A stretch of 64,000 bases of DNA from Neobacillus terrae (GCF_011393025.1 NZ_JAAOEO010000016.1:1-64000), one strand, 5' to 3'. Shown: positions 18,040 through 27,102, numbered from the stretch's first letter. Made by a program: numbers and translations. Notes: generated from the sequence alone by a model not told the origin.

Positions 18040-19111
18040 TTTGCATTTCTCCTGTTTCCGCAAGCTGCTGGACAAATTTTTTAAAAATATGAGCTGTGTC
18101 ATTTGGGCCTGCATTGGCCTCAGGGTGAAACTGGACTGTCTGAAGCGACAGCGTTTTATGTTTAAGCCCCTCCACAGTGTTGTCATTTACATTTTTATAG
18201 GCAATATCAAAGGTTTCCTGATCAATGGTATGCTCGATAACTTCATAGCCATGGTTCTGAGAAGTAATCCACACCTTGCCGGTTTCAAGCTCCTTTACAG
18301 GATGGTTGGCTCCCCTGTGACCAAATTTCATCTTTTCAGTTTTACCTCCAAAGGCGAGGGCTATTAGCTGATGGCCCAGACAAATTCCAAGAGTAGGTAA
18401 GGCCTCTGCCATTTTCTTAATCTCAGGAAAAAGTGGTGCGAGTGCCATTGGATCCCCAGGGCCATTACTTAGTAATAAGGCATCTGGATTGAGGGCGCTG
18501 ATTTGCTGGTAGGTGTAGTTATAAGGGACTACCGTTACCCTGCAGCCTTCTTCAAGAAGTGAGTCAAGGATGGACCTTTTATAACCATAATCAACCAGGA
18601 CAACGTGGGGTCCCTTATTCCCATGTACTTCCGGCTCCTTAACAGAAACCCTTGGAACCTGACTGCTTGAAAAATCAGTAATCCATTCCTGCTTTTTGCC
18701 TGCGAAGCTTTTATCCGATATCCAACCCTTCAACGTTCCGTGTTTGCGGATTTTTTTCGTAAGGCTTCGGGTATCTATCCCCGCCAGGCCGGCCACTCCG
18801 AAATGGCGCAATTGGTCAGAGAATGATTGATTGGCCTGAAAATGGCTAGGTTCATCACAATGTTCACCAATGATTACCCCAGATAAATGCAGGGTGTCAG
18901 CTTCGAAATCAAAGGAATTCATCCCGTAATTCCCGATCATTGGATAGCAAAACACCACAATCTGGCCTGCATAGGAAGGATCGGAAACGATCTCTTGGTA
19001 GCCTGTCATACTGGTGTTAAACACCACCTCGCCGCAAGCTTCACCTGCCTTTCCGATAAAGCTTCCTTCATATATGTCGCCGTTCTCCAAGATGAGATAC
19101 CCTTTATCCAT
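18032..19111 (-). CDS. carA: Carbamoyl-phosphate synthase small subunit (arginine-specific)
   Basis: 359 residues. The N-terminal CPSase_sm_chain domain is followed by a class I glutamine amidotransferase domain with nucleophile Cys244 (LGICLGHQL) and His329/Glu331 (FHPEAN). It supplies ammonia to CarB. ATG 19111 lies 6 nt after GAAGGGG. It overlaps carB by 8 bp, which implies translational coupling. Confidence 0.97.
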   Translation of the reverse strand: MDKGYLILENGDIYEGSFIGKAGEACGEVVFNTSMTGYQEIVSDPSYAGQIVVFCYPMIGNYGMNSFDFEADTLHLSGVIIGEHCDEPSHFQANQSFSDQLRHFGVAGLAGIDTRSLTKKIRKHGTLKGWISDKSFAGKKQEWITDFSSSQVPRVSVKEPEVHGNKGPHVVLVDYGYKRSILDSLLEEGCRVTVVPYNYTYQQISALNPDALLLSNGPGDPMALAPLFPEIKKMAEALPTLGICLGHQLIALAFGGKTEKMKFGHRGANHPVKELETGKVWITSQNHGYEVIEHTIDQETFDIAYKNVNDNTVEGLKHKTLSLQTVQFHPEANAGPNDTAHIFKKFVQQLAETGEMQNA

Positions 19112-19125
19112 TGTTTTCCCCTTCC

Positions 19126-20304
19126 TTAGGCTTCTGCTAAAATATTTCCTAATGATTTAATAAACTGATCACATTCTTCTTTTGAAGCGGTCAAAGGCGG
19201 AAGAATCCGCAATACATTCGGACCCGCAGTCAGAGCAAGCACCTTTTCTTCCTCTCTTAATCTATTTACAAGTGGCCCCGCCTCTGTATCCATTACTAAT
19301 CCCAAAAGCAGCCCTTTTCCTCTTACATCTTTAATTTGGATATGCTTGCTTTTTAATTCAGCCAGTTTTTCGAGTAAATAATTACCGAGGTTCTGTGCTG
19401 CTTCAGCCGCATTATTTTGAACCATATATTCCAGGGTTGCAAGACCTGCTGTTGCTGACAGCGGATTTCCTCCAAATGTACTGCCGTGTGTGCCTGGCCC
19501 AAGTACCTTAGCTGCTTCAGTCGAAGCAATAATCGCTCCAATAGGAAATCCTGACCCTAATCCTTTTGCCAGAGATACTGCGTCAGGCTTTATTCCGTAT
19601 TGCTGAAAAGCGAATAAAGTTCCTGTCCGGCCCATGCCTGTCTGTACCTCGTCAATCATCAGGAGCATTTCTTTTTCGCTACAGATTTCTGCCAGCTTAT
19701 TCACCCATTCCTGATCAGCAGGGACGACACCGCCCTCACCCTGAACAAGCTCAAGCAAAACTGCGGAAGTATCTAGTTCCTTTAATTGCTGCAAAGCTTC
19801 TTCGCTATTAAACTCCAAATAAATGAAGTCATTTGTTAAAGCTGAGAAGCCGGCCTGGATTTTTTCCTGGCCAGTGGCTGACAGAGTAGCAAGCGTACGT
19901 CCGTGGAAGGATTGTTTAAAGGTTGCAATTTTATTGCTTCCTCCCTTTTCTGCTCCATGTTTTCTGGCTAGCTTAATCAAAGCCTCATTCGCCTCAGCCC
20001 CGCTATTGCAAAAAAACACCTGGCCTCCAAAGCTGTTCTGAATTAATAATTCTGCAAGCTTTTCCTGTGCCGGTATATGATACAAATTGGAGCAATGCCA
20101 AAGGCTTTGAAGCTGATCCTGTACTTTTCCGTAAACGGCATCAGGCACATGCCCCAAATTACAAACCGCTATACCTGAAGTAAAATCGAGATACTTTTCT
20201 CCTTTATCATCCCAGACGAAGCTTCCTTTTCCTTTAACCAGGGTAAGTGGAAATCTGGAATAAGTGTTCATTACAGCACTTGTTTTAAGCAGTGAATTAG
20301 GCAT
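19126..20304 (-). CDS. argD: Acetylornithine aminotransferase
   Basis: 392 residues from ATG 20304, which overlaps the argB stop as ATGCCTAA. Class III PLP aminotransferase: the pyridoxal Lys lies in SLAKGLGSGFPIGA, and LLMIDEVQTGMGRTG holds the PLP-binding Asp. It interconverts N-acetylglutamate semialdehyde and N-acetylornithine. Middle of the argCJBD-carAB-argF operon. Confidence 0.96.
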   Translation of the reverse strand: MPNSLLKTSAVMNTYSRFPLTLVKGKGSFVWDDKGEKYLDFTSGIAVCNLGHVPDAVYGKVQDQLQSLWHCSNLYHIPAQEKLAELLIQNSFGGQVFFCNSGAEANEALIKLARKHGAEKGGSNKIATFKQSFHGRTLATLSATGQEKIQAGFSALTNDFIYLEFNSEEALQQLKELDTSAVLLELVQGEGGVVPADQEWVNKLAEICSEKEMLLMIDEVQTGMGRTGTLFAFQQYGIKPDAVSLAKGLGSGFPIGAIIASTEAAKVLGPGTHGSTFGGNPLSATAGLATLEYMVQNNAAEAAQNLGNYLLEKLAELKSKHIQIKDVRGKGLLLGLVMDTEAGPLVNRLREEEKVLALTAGPNVLRILPPLTASKEECDQFIKSLGNILAEA

Positions 20305-21094
20305 GCAATAACTCCTCACTTAAATATATTTTTGTTCCAATTTTTTGTCCTTTACAGTAGGCGGAAATCGCCTTTTCTGCTTTTCCGCTGAAAATGAGTA
20401 CTTCTTTTACTCCGTTTATTAATGCTTCCCTGGCACCGTTTACCTTTGGAATCATGCCTCCGGTAATGGTTCCGTCTCCTATCAGCATATCTGCCTGAGT
20501 GGTAGAAACAGCGGATAAAATTTTCCTTTCTCCAGCTTCATCACTATAAATACCAGGTATATCGCTCATTAACAGCAAAGGGCATTTTAATGCTGAAGCG
20601 ATAGCTGCCGCCGCAGTATCTGCATTAATGTTAAGGCGCTGCCCTGAAGCGTTCTGTCCCACAGGAGAAACAACCGGAATATAACCTTTCCCGCAAAGAT
20701 CAATAAGCAAATCTTCAGTTATTTTTTTCGGTGAACCAGTATATCCCAGCTCTTCACTGATTTGTTCTCCTTGGATCAGCCCGCCGTCTATACCGCTTAT
20801 GCCAACTGCCCGGCCCCCTGATGACTGAATGCTCCTGCAGATCATTTTATTTACAGAACCGCTTAAAGCCATCTCGATTACATCCAGCATTTCTACTGTC
20901 GTTACTCTAAGACCGTTTACAAAGGTAGTTGGTATATCCAATTGGCCAAGCAAACGGGTAATTAATTTACCTCCGCCATGAACAATAATAGGCTGATACC
21001 GGCCTTCAGATTGGATTTCAGCCAGTTCCTGGTAAAAGGTAGGAGAAACATCGTCTATAACACTGCCGCCTGCCTTAATAACTAAGTATTCCAT
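20297..21094 (-). CDS. argB: Acetylglutamate kinase
   Basis: 265 residues, amino-acid kinase fold. It phosphorylates N-acetylglutamate. The Gly-rich VHGGGKLI loop, NINADTAAAAIA and GGMIPKV motifs are typical. It lacks the N-terminal helix of arginine-feedback-inhibited kinases, fitting an operon with a bifunctional ArgJ. ATG 21094 follows AAGGAGG. It overlaps argD by 8 bp. Confidence 0.96.
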   Translation of the reverse strand: MEYLVIKAGGSVIDDVSPTFYQELAEIQSEGRYQPIIVHGGGKLITRLLGQLDIPTTFVNGLRVTTVEMLDVIEMALSGSVNKMICRSIQSSGGRAVGISGIDGGLIQGEQISEELGYTGSPKKITEDLLIDLCGKGYIPVVSPVGQNASGQRLNINADTAAAAIASALKCPLLLMSDIPGIYSDEAGERKILSAVSTTQADMLIGDGTITGGMIPKVNGAREALINGVKEVLIFSGKAEKAISAYCKGQKIGTKIYLSEELLHA

Positions 21095-21109
21095 TCGCCA
21101 GGTCCCTCC

Positions 21110-22342
21110 TTACGTCCTGTACGAGGCGTTAATACGGACATAGTCATATGTCAAGTCGCAGCCCCAAGCCACGGCAGATTCGAGACCCTGATTTAAATTA
21201 ACACTGATTTTAATTACTTCATTATCAAGATAAGCTTTCGCTTCTTCTTCACTAAATGGATATGGAAGTCCGTTTTCAACAACTGTAATCGGTCCGATAT
21301 TGGCAGAAATTTTTGAAGGATCAAGCTTTTTGCCACTGTAGCCGACTGCACATATAATCCTTCCCCAGTTGGCATCACTTCCGAAAACGGCCGTTTTTAC
21401 AAGGCTGGATCCTACGATAGTTTTACTTATTGCTGTGGCGGTTTCCTTATCAGGACATCCGATAGCCTCTACTTCAATCAGCTTGGTAGCGCCTTCGCCG
21501 TCACGGGCAATCATTTTCGCCAGTTCACGCGATACATAGGAGAATCCATCCAGGAACACCTGCCAATCCTTATGTTCAGGTGTTAATGGTGAATTTTCCG
21601 CAAGGCCATTTGCCAGAGCAAGCACCATATCATTTGTACTTGTATCACCATCAACTGTAATCATATTAAAGGTTTGGTTCGTTGTTGCCTTTAATGCCAT
21701 GCTTAAAGCCTCAGCAGTAACAGCAGCATCAGTAGTGATAAATCCCAGCATTGTAGCCATATTTGGATGTATCATACCCGACCCCTTGGCAGCACCGCCT
21801 ATGATAACCTCTTTTCCATCAATGATGACCTTTACTGCTATTTGTTTTTCGGTTGTATCTGTTGTTAAAATCGCCTGTTCGAAATTTCCCGGCTGTCCGA
21901 TGGAAGCATCTATTTGGTTGATTCCTTTTATAATTTTTTCAATAGGAAGCTGTTCCCCAATTACCCCTGTTGAAGTAACAGCCACATAATGAGGGGTAAT
22001 CCCTAACACCTCAGCAAATTGGCTTTGCATAGTGCGGGCATTTTCCATTCCTTGATCCCCCGTACACGCATTGGCATTTCCGGAGTTGACAAGAATCGCC
22101 TGTACTTTATTTTCCTTAGCAACACTTTCCTGTGTAACGATTAGTGGTGCAGCCTGGAATAGGTTAGTCGTGTATACCCCTGCTGCTGAAGCCGGCACTT
22201 CCGAGAAGATCCAGCCGAGATCAAGGCGCTTTCTTTTAAGCCCGCAATGCAGGCCGCCTCCTTTAAATCCACGAGGAGAAGTGACGCTTCCTCCTTGTAT
22301 TTCAGTAAATACGCCCAACTCCTGCGCAATAATTTCTCCCAA
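21110..22342 (-). CDS. argJ: Glutamate N-acetyltransferase / amino-acid acetyltransferase
   Basis: 410 residues from TTG 22342, chosen because GGAGGGG precedes it by 6 nt; an in-frame ATG at 22363 has a poorer site. ArgJ recycles the acetyl group from N-acetylornithine to glutamate and may also use acetyl-CoA. The self-cleavage site is present: AKGSGMIHPNMATML, with the Thr nucleophile after Ala. The products of cleavage form the alpha and beta chains. Between argC and argB in the operon. Confidence 0.94.
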   Translation of the reverse strand: MGEIIAQELGVFTEIQGGSVTSPRGFKGGGLHCGLKRKRLDLGWIFSEVPASAAGVYTTNLFQAAPLIVTQESVAKENKVQAILVNSGNANACTGDQGMENARTMQSQFAEVLGITPHYVAVTSTGVIGEQLPIEKIIKGINQIDASIGQPGNFEQAILTTDTTEKQIAVKVIIDGKEVIIGGAAKGSGMIHPNMATMLGFITTDAAVTAEALSMALKATTNQTFNMITVDGDTSTNDMVLALANGLAENSPLTPEHKDWQVFLDGFSYVSRELAKMIARDGEGATKLIEVEAIGCPDKETATAISKTIVGSSLVKTAVFGSDANWGRIICAVGYSGKKLDPSKISANIGPITVVENGLPYPFSEEEAKAYLDNEVIKISVNLNQGLESAVAWGCDLTYDYVRINASYRT

Positions 22343-22381
22343 CTTTGTCCCCTCCAACGTCATATTAAAAATTTGCCTTGT

Positions 22382-23407
22382 TTATGGAAAAACAGGCGTC
22401 ATATTTAGTCCTTCAGTTTCATTCCATCCCATCATCAGGTTCAAGTTCTGAACAGCCTGCCCGGCTGCACCTTTTACGACATTATCAATCACGGAAACTA
22501 CCATAATTTGATTGGTTCGCTGATTAATCGCAAACCCGATGTCACAAAAATTAGAACCGTAAACCTGTTTTGTAGATGGGTAGGTTCCCCCCTCACGGAT
22601 TCTTACAAAAGGACTTGTTTCATAAAAGTCCCGGTATAATGCTTCAATTTGATCCTGTATGAAGCTTTTTGCCATTTTGGCGTATATGGTGCACATAATT
22701 CCCCTTGTCATCGGGACGAGATGAGTACTAAAGGTAACTTGGACCGGTTTGTTTACCTGTTCAGATAAAACCTGTTCAATTTCTGGTATATGCTGGTGTT
22801 TGCCAAGTTTATAGGCTGATAGGTTTTCGTTCGTCTCCGGGTAGTGGGTGGTCTGGGATAATCCCCTCCCAGCTCCTGAAACACCGGATTTTCCATCAAT
22901 AATAATGGAATCAGGTTCAATCCATCCCTGCTTCAGCAATGGAGTAATCCCCAGAAGCGTTGCAGTTGGATAACAACCAGGATTAGCAATAAAGCGACTG
23001 TTAGAGATTGTCTCTCTGTAAAATTCACTCAGCCCATAAACCGCCTGGTTTAAATGCTCCATTTGTGCTGGAGACTTTCCATACCATTCTTCATATAGTT
23101 CTGGTGATTTGAGCCGAAAGTCACCCGATAAATCAATAATTTTAACATCTTTGACTAAAAGCTTGGGTACTTCGTTTTTGCTAATGCCGGATGGTGTTGC
23201 ATAAAAAACCACATCCGTTTCATCTGCATTTAATTTTGATAGCCTCGGAATTCCCAAGCCGGATAAATGGGGATAAATCTCAGAGATATCTGCTCCTTCA
23301 CTGGTGCCTGAGACAACTGAATGGATCTCCACATTGGGATGATTATGCAGGAGCCGGATAAGTTCCAGCCCGCTGTAGCCAGTTGCCCCCACTATTGACG
23401 CCTTCAT
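22382..23407 (-). CDS. argC: N-acetyl-gamma-glutamyl-phosphate reductase
   Basis: 341 residues. NADPH-dependent reduction of N-acetylglutamyl phosphate to the semialdehyde. N-terminal GATGYSGLELIRLL dinucleotide motif and active-site Cys145 in NPGCYPTA. It is the first gene of the arg operon; its promoter and two ArgR-type operators lie at 23442-23476. Confidence 0.97.
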   Translation of the reverse strand: MKASIVGATGYSGLELIRLLHNHPNVEIHSVVSGTSEGADISEIYPHLSGLGIPRLSKLNADETDVVFYATPSGISKNEVPKLLVKDVKIIDLSGDFRLKSPELYEEWYGKSPAQMEHLNQAVYGLSEFYRETISNSRFIANPGCYPTATLLGITPLLKQGWIEPDSIIIDGKSGVSGAGRGLSQTTHYPETNENLSAYKLGKHQHIPEIEQVLSEQVNKPVQVTFSTHLVPMTRGIMCTIYAKMAKSFIQDQIEALYRDFYETSPFVRIREGGTYPSTKQVYGSNFCDIGFAINQRTNQIMVVSVIDNVVKGAAGQAVQNLNLMMGWNETEGLNMTPVFP

Positions 23408-23441
23408 TCAATTCAACTCCAATGGATTCATTTTTACTATG

Positions 23442-23476
23442 TTGATAATTATACATATTAATGGATTAATATACAA
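23442..23476 (-). promoter_or_regulatory. arg operon promoter with two overlapping ArgR/AhrC boxes
   Basis: On the minus strand, -35 TTGTAT (23476-23471) and -10 TATAAT (23453-23448) are separated by 17 bp. Two 14-bp ARG-box-like sites lie on them: 23462-23475 (TGTATATTAATCCA, 12 of 14 to TGMATWWWWATKCA) and 23442-23455 (TGTATAATTATCAA, weaker). Their centres are 20 bp apart, two helical turns, as expected for an ArgR hexamer. The first covers the -35 and the second the -10, so binding should repress when arginine is high. The argR/ahrC gene is elsewhere. Confidence 0.7.
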
Positions 23477-23791
23477 ATAATAAAATATAAAAAATTAAAA
23501 AAATACTAATTTTATTTTTCCACCCGCAGGATTCTGAACACTTTATTTTGCCTTTTATCCTAAGAGGGTCAGCTCGTTTTTTCTATTCGTTTTCCGTTAA
23601 TACATAAATATTCAGCATGCTGTATAAAGTGCAAAAAATCCATCCTGTAAAAAAACTTTATTGTATTTTCACTGTGAGCATAGATAGTAAGATGGGATTC
23701 TGATAAGGAGCAGTTGCAGACTATGAAAATATTTTTTTGGACAAGTAGAATGGGATCAAAAGGTATTACCTCTGTGTGTTATAATTGTTGA

Positions 23792-23960
23792 TAAATATAC
23801 TAATTTAGGATCATTGGTAATTACTATGAGATATCCAATTGGACATGGCGTGATCCAGTAACGCCATTGAATCAGTTAAATAGAGTGATATATTCCAATA
23901 GGAAATTTCAATAAAATCAAAAAGGGGGTTCGGAATAAAGCATTCCGAACCCCCTTTTGT
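23792..23960 (+). ncRNA. Candidate small structured RNA
   Basis: An extended -10 (TGTTATAAT, 23777-23785) has no good -35 but could start a transcript near 23792. The following 165 nt have no convincing reading frame and contain a perfect ATGGCGT / ACGCCAT hairpin (23845-23851 and 23861-23867). They end in a very strong terminator at 23917-23957 that no plus-strand gene accounts for. A 22-codon frame (23723-23791) just upstream has a weak ribosome site and could be a leader peptide. Unproven. Confidence 0.3.
23917..23960. terminator. Strong orphan bidirectional terminator
   Basis: A GGGGGTTCGGAAT / ATTCCGAACCCCC 13-bp perfect stem flanked by AAAAA and TTTT. Confidence 0.9.
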
Positions 23961-23969
23961 CGACAAACT

Positions 23970-23997
23970 GAAACTCCGGCAGAACCGGAGTTTTTTT
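23970..23997. terminator. Second terminator hairpin
   Basis: ACTCCGG-cagaa-CCGGAGT followed by seven T residues on the plus strand. On the minus strand it follows the stop codon at 23996 with a short AGTTTCAGTTTG tail. Confidence 0.7.
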
Positions 23998-24457
23998 AGT
24001 TTATTTCGATCTCAAGCTGTCTCGTTACAGCACCAAACACCTTTTTTTCCACGTATTTTGGCGTATAGCTGTAAAAATGGCTGAGGCGGAGATTTTCAAA
24101 TCCCTCAAGAGCATTAATGGTTTTTTCAATATATTGGACTTGATGTGAGGATGAAGCTGACGCATATTCCTTATCGGGAAGCTGTATGATATATTTCCCC
24201 TCTTTTAAGACATCCTTTGGAATTCCTTTTACAGCAAGACGGTTCAGCTTTCTGTTTACTTTCCAGAGTGAAATTCCTTCAATCTTTTGGTAAATATTTA
24301 ATCTTTGTTCGATGTTTTCCTTAAGGGTGGTTTTAAGCTGTTCCAACTTATATACCCTTTTTTCAACCAGCTTTGAAAAAAATAAAGCCACCCGGTTTTC
24401 TCCTGTGTCTTGGCTTTTTATTGTTTTCTGCCACTTTTCTTTTTTCTCTAGTAACAT
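23996..24457 (-). CDS. Hypothetical basic/helical protein
   Basis: 153 residues from ATG 24457, chosen because ATTGGAGG lies 9 nt before it. The protein is rich in Lys and Glu, with a helical first half (LVEKRVYKLEQLKTTLKENIEQRL) and a more globular C-terminus. It has no signal peptide, membrane segment or motif I recognise. It stands alone on the minus strand. The 270 bp between it and the DUF3147 genes show no gene. Confidence 0.5.
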   Translation of the reverse strand: MLLEKKEKWQKTIKSQDTGENRVALFFSKLVEKRVYKLEQLKTTLKENIEQRLNIYQKIEGISLWKVNRKLNRLAVKGIPKDVLKEGKYIIQLPDKEYASASSSHQVQYIEKTINALEGFENLRLSHFYSYTPKYVEKKVFGAVTRQLEIEIN

Positions 24458-24729
24458 CGTGCTGCTTCCTCCAATTCTCATCTTCAAAAAAATATTCGAG
24501 CCCCTCAGTTGTTTTCTGGGTGCCTTTCAATGGTACTTTATGAACAAAATGAGTGAACTGCCGCCCCCTTTCAACTGATGAACTGGCAAGCCTCCTCTCG
24601 TACTCGATCCGTGCTCTTGCCAGCCCCTTTTCCGGAAAAGTACCGCAGATTCACTCAACAATAGTGGCTACCAAAAAAGACTGCTCCTTCAGGGAGTTAT
24701 TCCCCGACATAACAGTCTCTATTGTATCT

Positions 24730-25101
24730 TTAAGCTCGACTCAAACTTCTTTTCTTTGTGTGTTCTTTCATTTCAGAAATGGCGAAAGAACTGCCAAGCC
24801 ATAAAATAACTCCTGATATAATACTAAACATCCAGTTTCCGCTTGCCTGGAGAACCAGAAGAACTGTGGCCACACACACAATACCTCCGATCATTCCAAA
24901 AACGGAACCTGTAGCAATATTTGCTGCTTTTTTAGAACCAGAGGAAATGCCCATCATTAAAACGGCTGTGAGCATTACTGCCGGAAAGGCTGCGAAGATA
25001 CCGCCAAGTATTTTCCATGGAGAGATAACGGTTACGAGATAGCTTAAGGCTACTGCTGAACCCCCCAATAAAAATCGAAGTAATAAATCATTTTTTTTCA
25101 T
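24730..25101 (-). CDS. DUF3147 family membrane protein (downstream copy)
   Basis: 123 residues from ATG 25101 (AAAGGTGG just upstream). Four hydrophobic segments and the family hallmark GGIFAAFPAVMLTA. It overlaps the upstream paralogue by 14 bp, so the two are translationally coupled and probably form a heteromeric membrane complex, in the manner of paired small membrane proteins. Function unknown. The C-terminus is basic (HTKKRSLSRA) and probably cytoplasmic. Confidence 0.75.
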   Translation of the reverse strand: MKKNDLLLRFLLGGSAVALSYLVTVISPWKILGGIFAAFPAVMLTAVLMMGISSGSKKAANIATGSVFGMIGGIVCVATVLLVLQASGNWMFSIISGVILWLGSSFAISEMKEHTKKRSLSRA

Positions 25102-25480
25102 GAAGTCCACCTTTGCTTTCATAATTAGATGTAATCATTACAACAACCATTGATACAACAAACCAACACACCATTGCCTCAGTTAAACCGCGCTTCCATC
25201 CCTGACGAGGCAGCAGGTAACCAGCTAAAATCGCTACACCAATATTTATAGCCATTCCAAATATGGCTCCCTTTGACAACAGAATCGAATGAGAAATAAG
25301 TTCTTGTCCATGAAAATCCAGACCGTTTGTTAAGAGTGCTGCCAAAAATACGGCAGGAAAAGCGGCAAAAATTCCACCTGCCCTATCCCCCAGCTTACGC
25401 GAAATTATTGTTGAAGCAATTACAGCAGTTCCTCCGAGAATAAATCTGATCAATAACGCACTCAATGACAATCCACTCAC
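25088..25480 (-). CDS. DUF3147 family membrane protein (upstream copy)
   Basis: 130 residues from GTG 25480, behind GAGAGAGGCG. Paralogue of the next gene with the same GGIFAAFPAVFLAA signature and four predicted membrane helices. It is the first gene of the pair. A TGTGA-N6-TCACA palindrome at 25537-25554 lies 57 bp upstream, so the pair may answer to oxygen or redox state. Function unknown. Confidence 0.75.
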   Translation of the reverse strand: MSGLSLSALLIRFILGGTAVIASTIISRKLGDRAGGIFAAFPAVFLAALLTNGLDFHGQELISHSILLSKGAIFGMAINIGVAILAGYLLPRQGWKRGLTEAMVCWFVVSMVVVMITSNYESKGGLHEKK

Positions 25481-25536
25481 TTTTGTTCGCCTCTCTCTGG
25501 ATATTGGAAACTATATTATGGTGAGTAAGCCCACGT

Positions 25537-25554
25537 TTGTGAATACTATCACAA
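25537..25554. promoter_or_regulatory. Fnr/CRP- or Rex-type palindrome upstream of the DUF3147 pair
   Basis: TTGTGAATACTATCACAA contains a perfect TGTGA-N6-TCACA (B. subtilis Fnr/CRP family consensus) and matches the Rex consensus TTGTGAANNNNTTCACAA at 13 of 14 fixed positions. If the -10 is TATAGT (minus strand, 25515-25510), its centre is at about -42.5, nearly the class II activator position. Confidence 0.5.
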
Positions 25555-25678
25555 AGCTTGCTACAGTCTCTATTTTAACGCAGAAACCGATAATTCCCTG
25601 TGAACATTTTATTAAGATTTTTGAAGCATTTCTATTCCAGGTGGTGAGTTAAGTTTTTTCCACTAGCAGTTTTAATAG

Positions 25679-25703
25679 GTTTATTTACTTTCGTGGAGGG
25701 TAT
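25679..25703 (+). promoter_or_regulatory. Sigma-B-type promoter of the rsbY-like gene
   Basis: GTTTAT (25679-25684), 13-bp spacer, GGGTAT (25698-25703). The sigma-B consensus is GTTTAA-N12-15-GGGTAT, so this matches 11 of 12 bases with ideal spacing. It is 87 bp before the start codon. A sigma-A-like TATAAT at 25746-25751 may give a second start. Confidence 0.7.
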
Positions 25704-25789
25704 TAATAGAAAGGCACTTTAATCTCTTTATTCTTTTAAAAAAGATATAATAGATTAAAAGGTTATAGAAAAAGATGAGGAGAAGCAAA

Positions 25790-26929
25790 ATGTCGATAGT
25801 TATTGTAGACGACAACCATGTTAACCTGTACCTGATTGAGAAAATTCTTCACAGGGCAGGATACCAGGATTACATATCTCTTACTTCTGCACAGGAACTT
25901 TTTGATTACTTGCAGATTGACAGCAAATATCCAGAACCTGTGCAAACCGATGTCATTCTAATGGATATTATGATGCCAGAAATTGATGGTATCGAAGCAT
26001 GCAGGAGACTTCAGAAAATACCGCATCTTCGTGATATACCTGTTATCTTTGTAACGGCACTCGAAGATACTAACAAGGTCGTAGAGGCTCTTGATGTTGG
26101 CGGAATTGACTACATAATGAAACCAATAAATAAGGTTGAATTACTGGCTCGTATAAGGGTAGCTCTTAGACTGAAATATGAAAAAGACTGGCATAAAGAA
26201 CAGGAAGAAAAAATCCGGAAAGAATTGGATTTATCCATGAAGGTTCAGACGAGCTTGCTGAGCGAACCGGTATTGAAGGAAAATCTAATAATAAAGGCCT
26301 CCCACCTGCCTGCCAATAAATTGGCGGGCGACATGTATTACTGGTATAAAATCAACGATGATCAATATGGAATTATTCTGTTGGATATGATGGGCCATGG
26401 AATTTCCGCTTCCCTTGTATGTATGTTTATCAACTCGGTTTTGCGGGACGCCATCCGAATCCATGTTGACCCTGAAGCAGTCATTAAGGAATTAAATCGC
26501 TGGATGGCCCAGATCAATCGAAAAGATTCTTCTATGCATTACTACTTTACAGCTATTTATCTAATTATCAACATAAGTAAAAAAACAGTGGAGTATGTTA
26601 ACGCAGGGCATCCTCCAGGCTACATACTAATTGACAATCAGGATGTACATAATCTTTCTACAGGCACCTGTGCTGTTGGTTTTTTCCCGGAAATGGACGT
26701 TAAAAAGACGGTTATCCATTATAAGGAACATGTTCAGCTTCTTCTTTATACGGATGGAGTAATGGAAGCACTTGAAGAGAATGGAGAGGATGGTCTGCTG
26801 CTCCTCAAAGAATCAGCCTCTGCTGAATGGGCAAATCTCAAGGAATCCAATCCAATTGACTATGTATTGCCTAAAGAGCTTCACGGCAATCAGCCGGACG
26901 ATATGTGTGTACTAACGATTCAGGTATAA
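25790..26929 (+). CDS. rsbY: Response regulator with PP2C phosphatase domain, RsbY-like
   Basis: 379 residues from ATG 25790, 7 nt after GAGGAG. An N-terminal receiver domain (about 1-125, acceptor Asp59 in LMDIMMPEIDG, Lys in YIMKPI) is joined by a helix to a SpoIIE/RsbU-type PP2C phosphatase domain (about 165-379), with metal-binding aspartates in LAGDMYYW, LLDMMGHG and QPDDM. In B. cereus RsbY is activated by the hybrid kinase RsbK and dephosphorylates RsbV to free sigma-B. The rsbM- and rsbK-like genes lie convergent next door, and the gene has a sigma-B-type promoter, so the assignment is well supported. Confidence 0.85.
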   Translation: MSIVIVDDNHVNLYLIEKILHRAGYQDYISLTSAQELFDYLQIDSKYPEPVQTDVILMDIMMPEIDGIEACRRLQKIPHLRDIPVIFVTALEDTNKVVEALDVGGIDYIMKPINKVELLARIRVALRLKYEKDWHKEQEEKIRKELDLSMKVQTSLLSEPVLKENLIIKASHLPANKLAGDMYYWYKINDDQYGIILLDMMGHGISASLVCMFINSVLRDAIRIHVDPEAVIKELNRWMAQINRKDSSMHYYFTAIYLIINISKKTVEYVNAGHPPGYILIDNQDVHNLSTGTCAVGFFPEMDVKKTVIHYKEHVQLLLYTDGVMEALEENGEDGLLLLKESASAEWANLKESNPIDYVLPKELHGNQPDDMCVLTIQV

Positions 26930-27062
26930 ATGTATTTAGTTAAAAAGAACCTTCGGATTCGGGGGTCTTCTTTGCGTTTCCTCCGAACTATGAAGGACAA
27001 AAGCTACGGTCCGACCATATATAAAAGTCTTTCACTCTGGCTTGTCCTCAAACCATAACCAA

Positions 27063-27102
27063 AAAGCAGGGATGCCCTTATGGCGATCCCTGCTCTTTTT
27101 TT
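27063..27102. terminator. Convergent terminator between rsbY and rsbM
   Basis: AGCAGGGAT / ATCCCTGCT stem (27065-27073 and 27086-27094) flanked by A and T runs; it can act on both strands. Confidence 0.85.

Noticed and set aside
23408..23995. T-box or arginine riboswitch in the arg leader
   Set aside because: The predicted argC leader is only about 33 nt and no T-box motif is present; ArgR boxes explain control better.
24458..24729. Possible extra gene or T-box leader between the hypothetical gene and the DUF3147 pair
   Set aside because: No T-box motif, no ribosome site and stops in all minus-strand frames.
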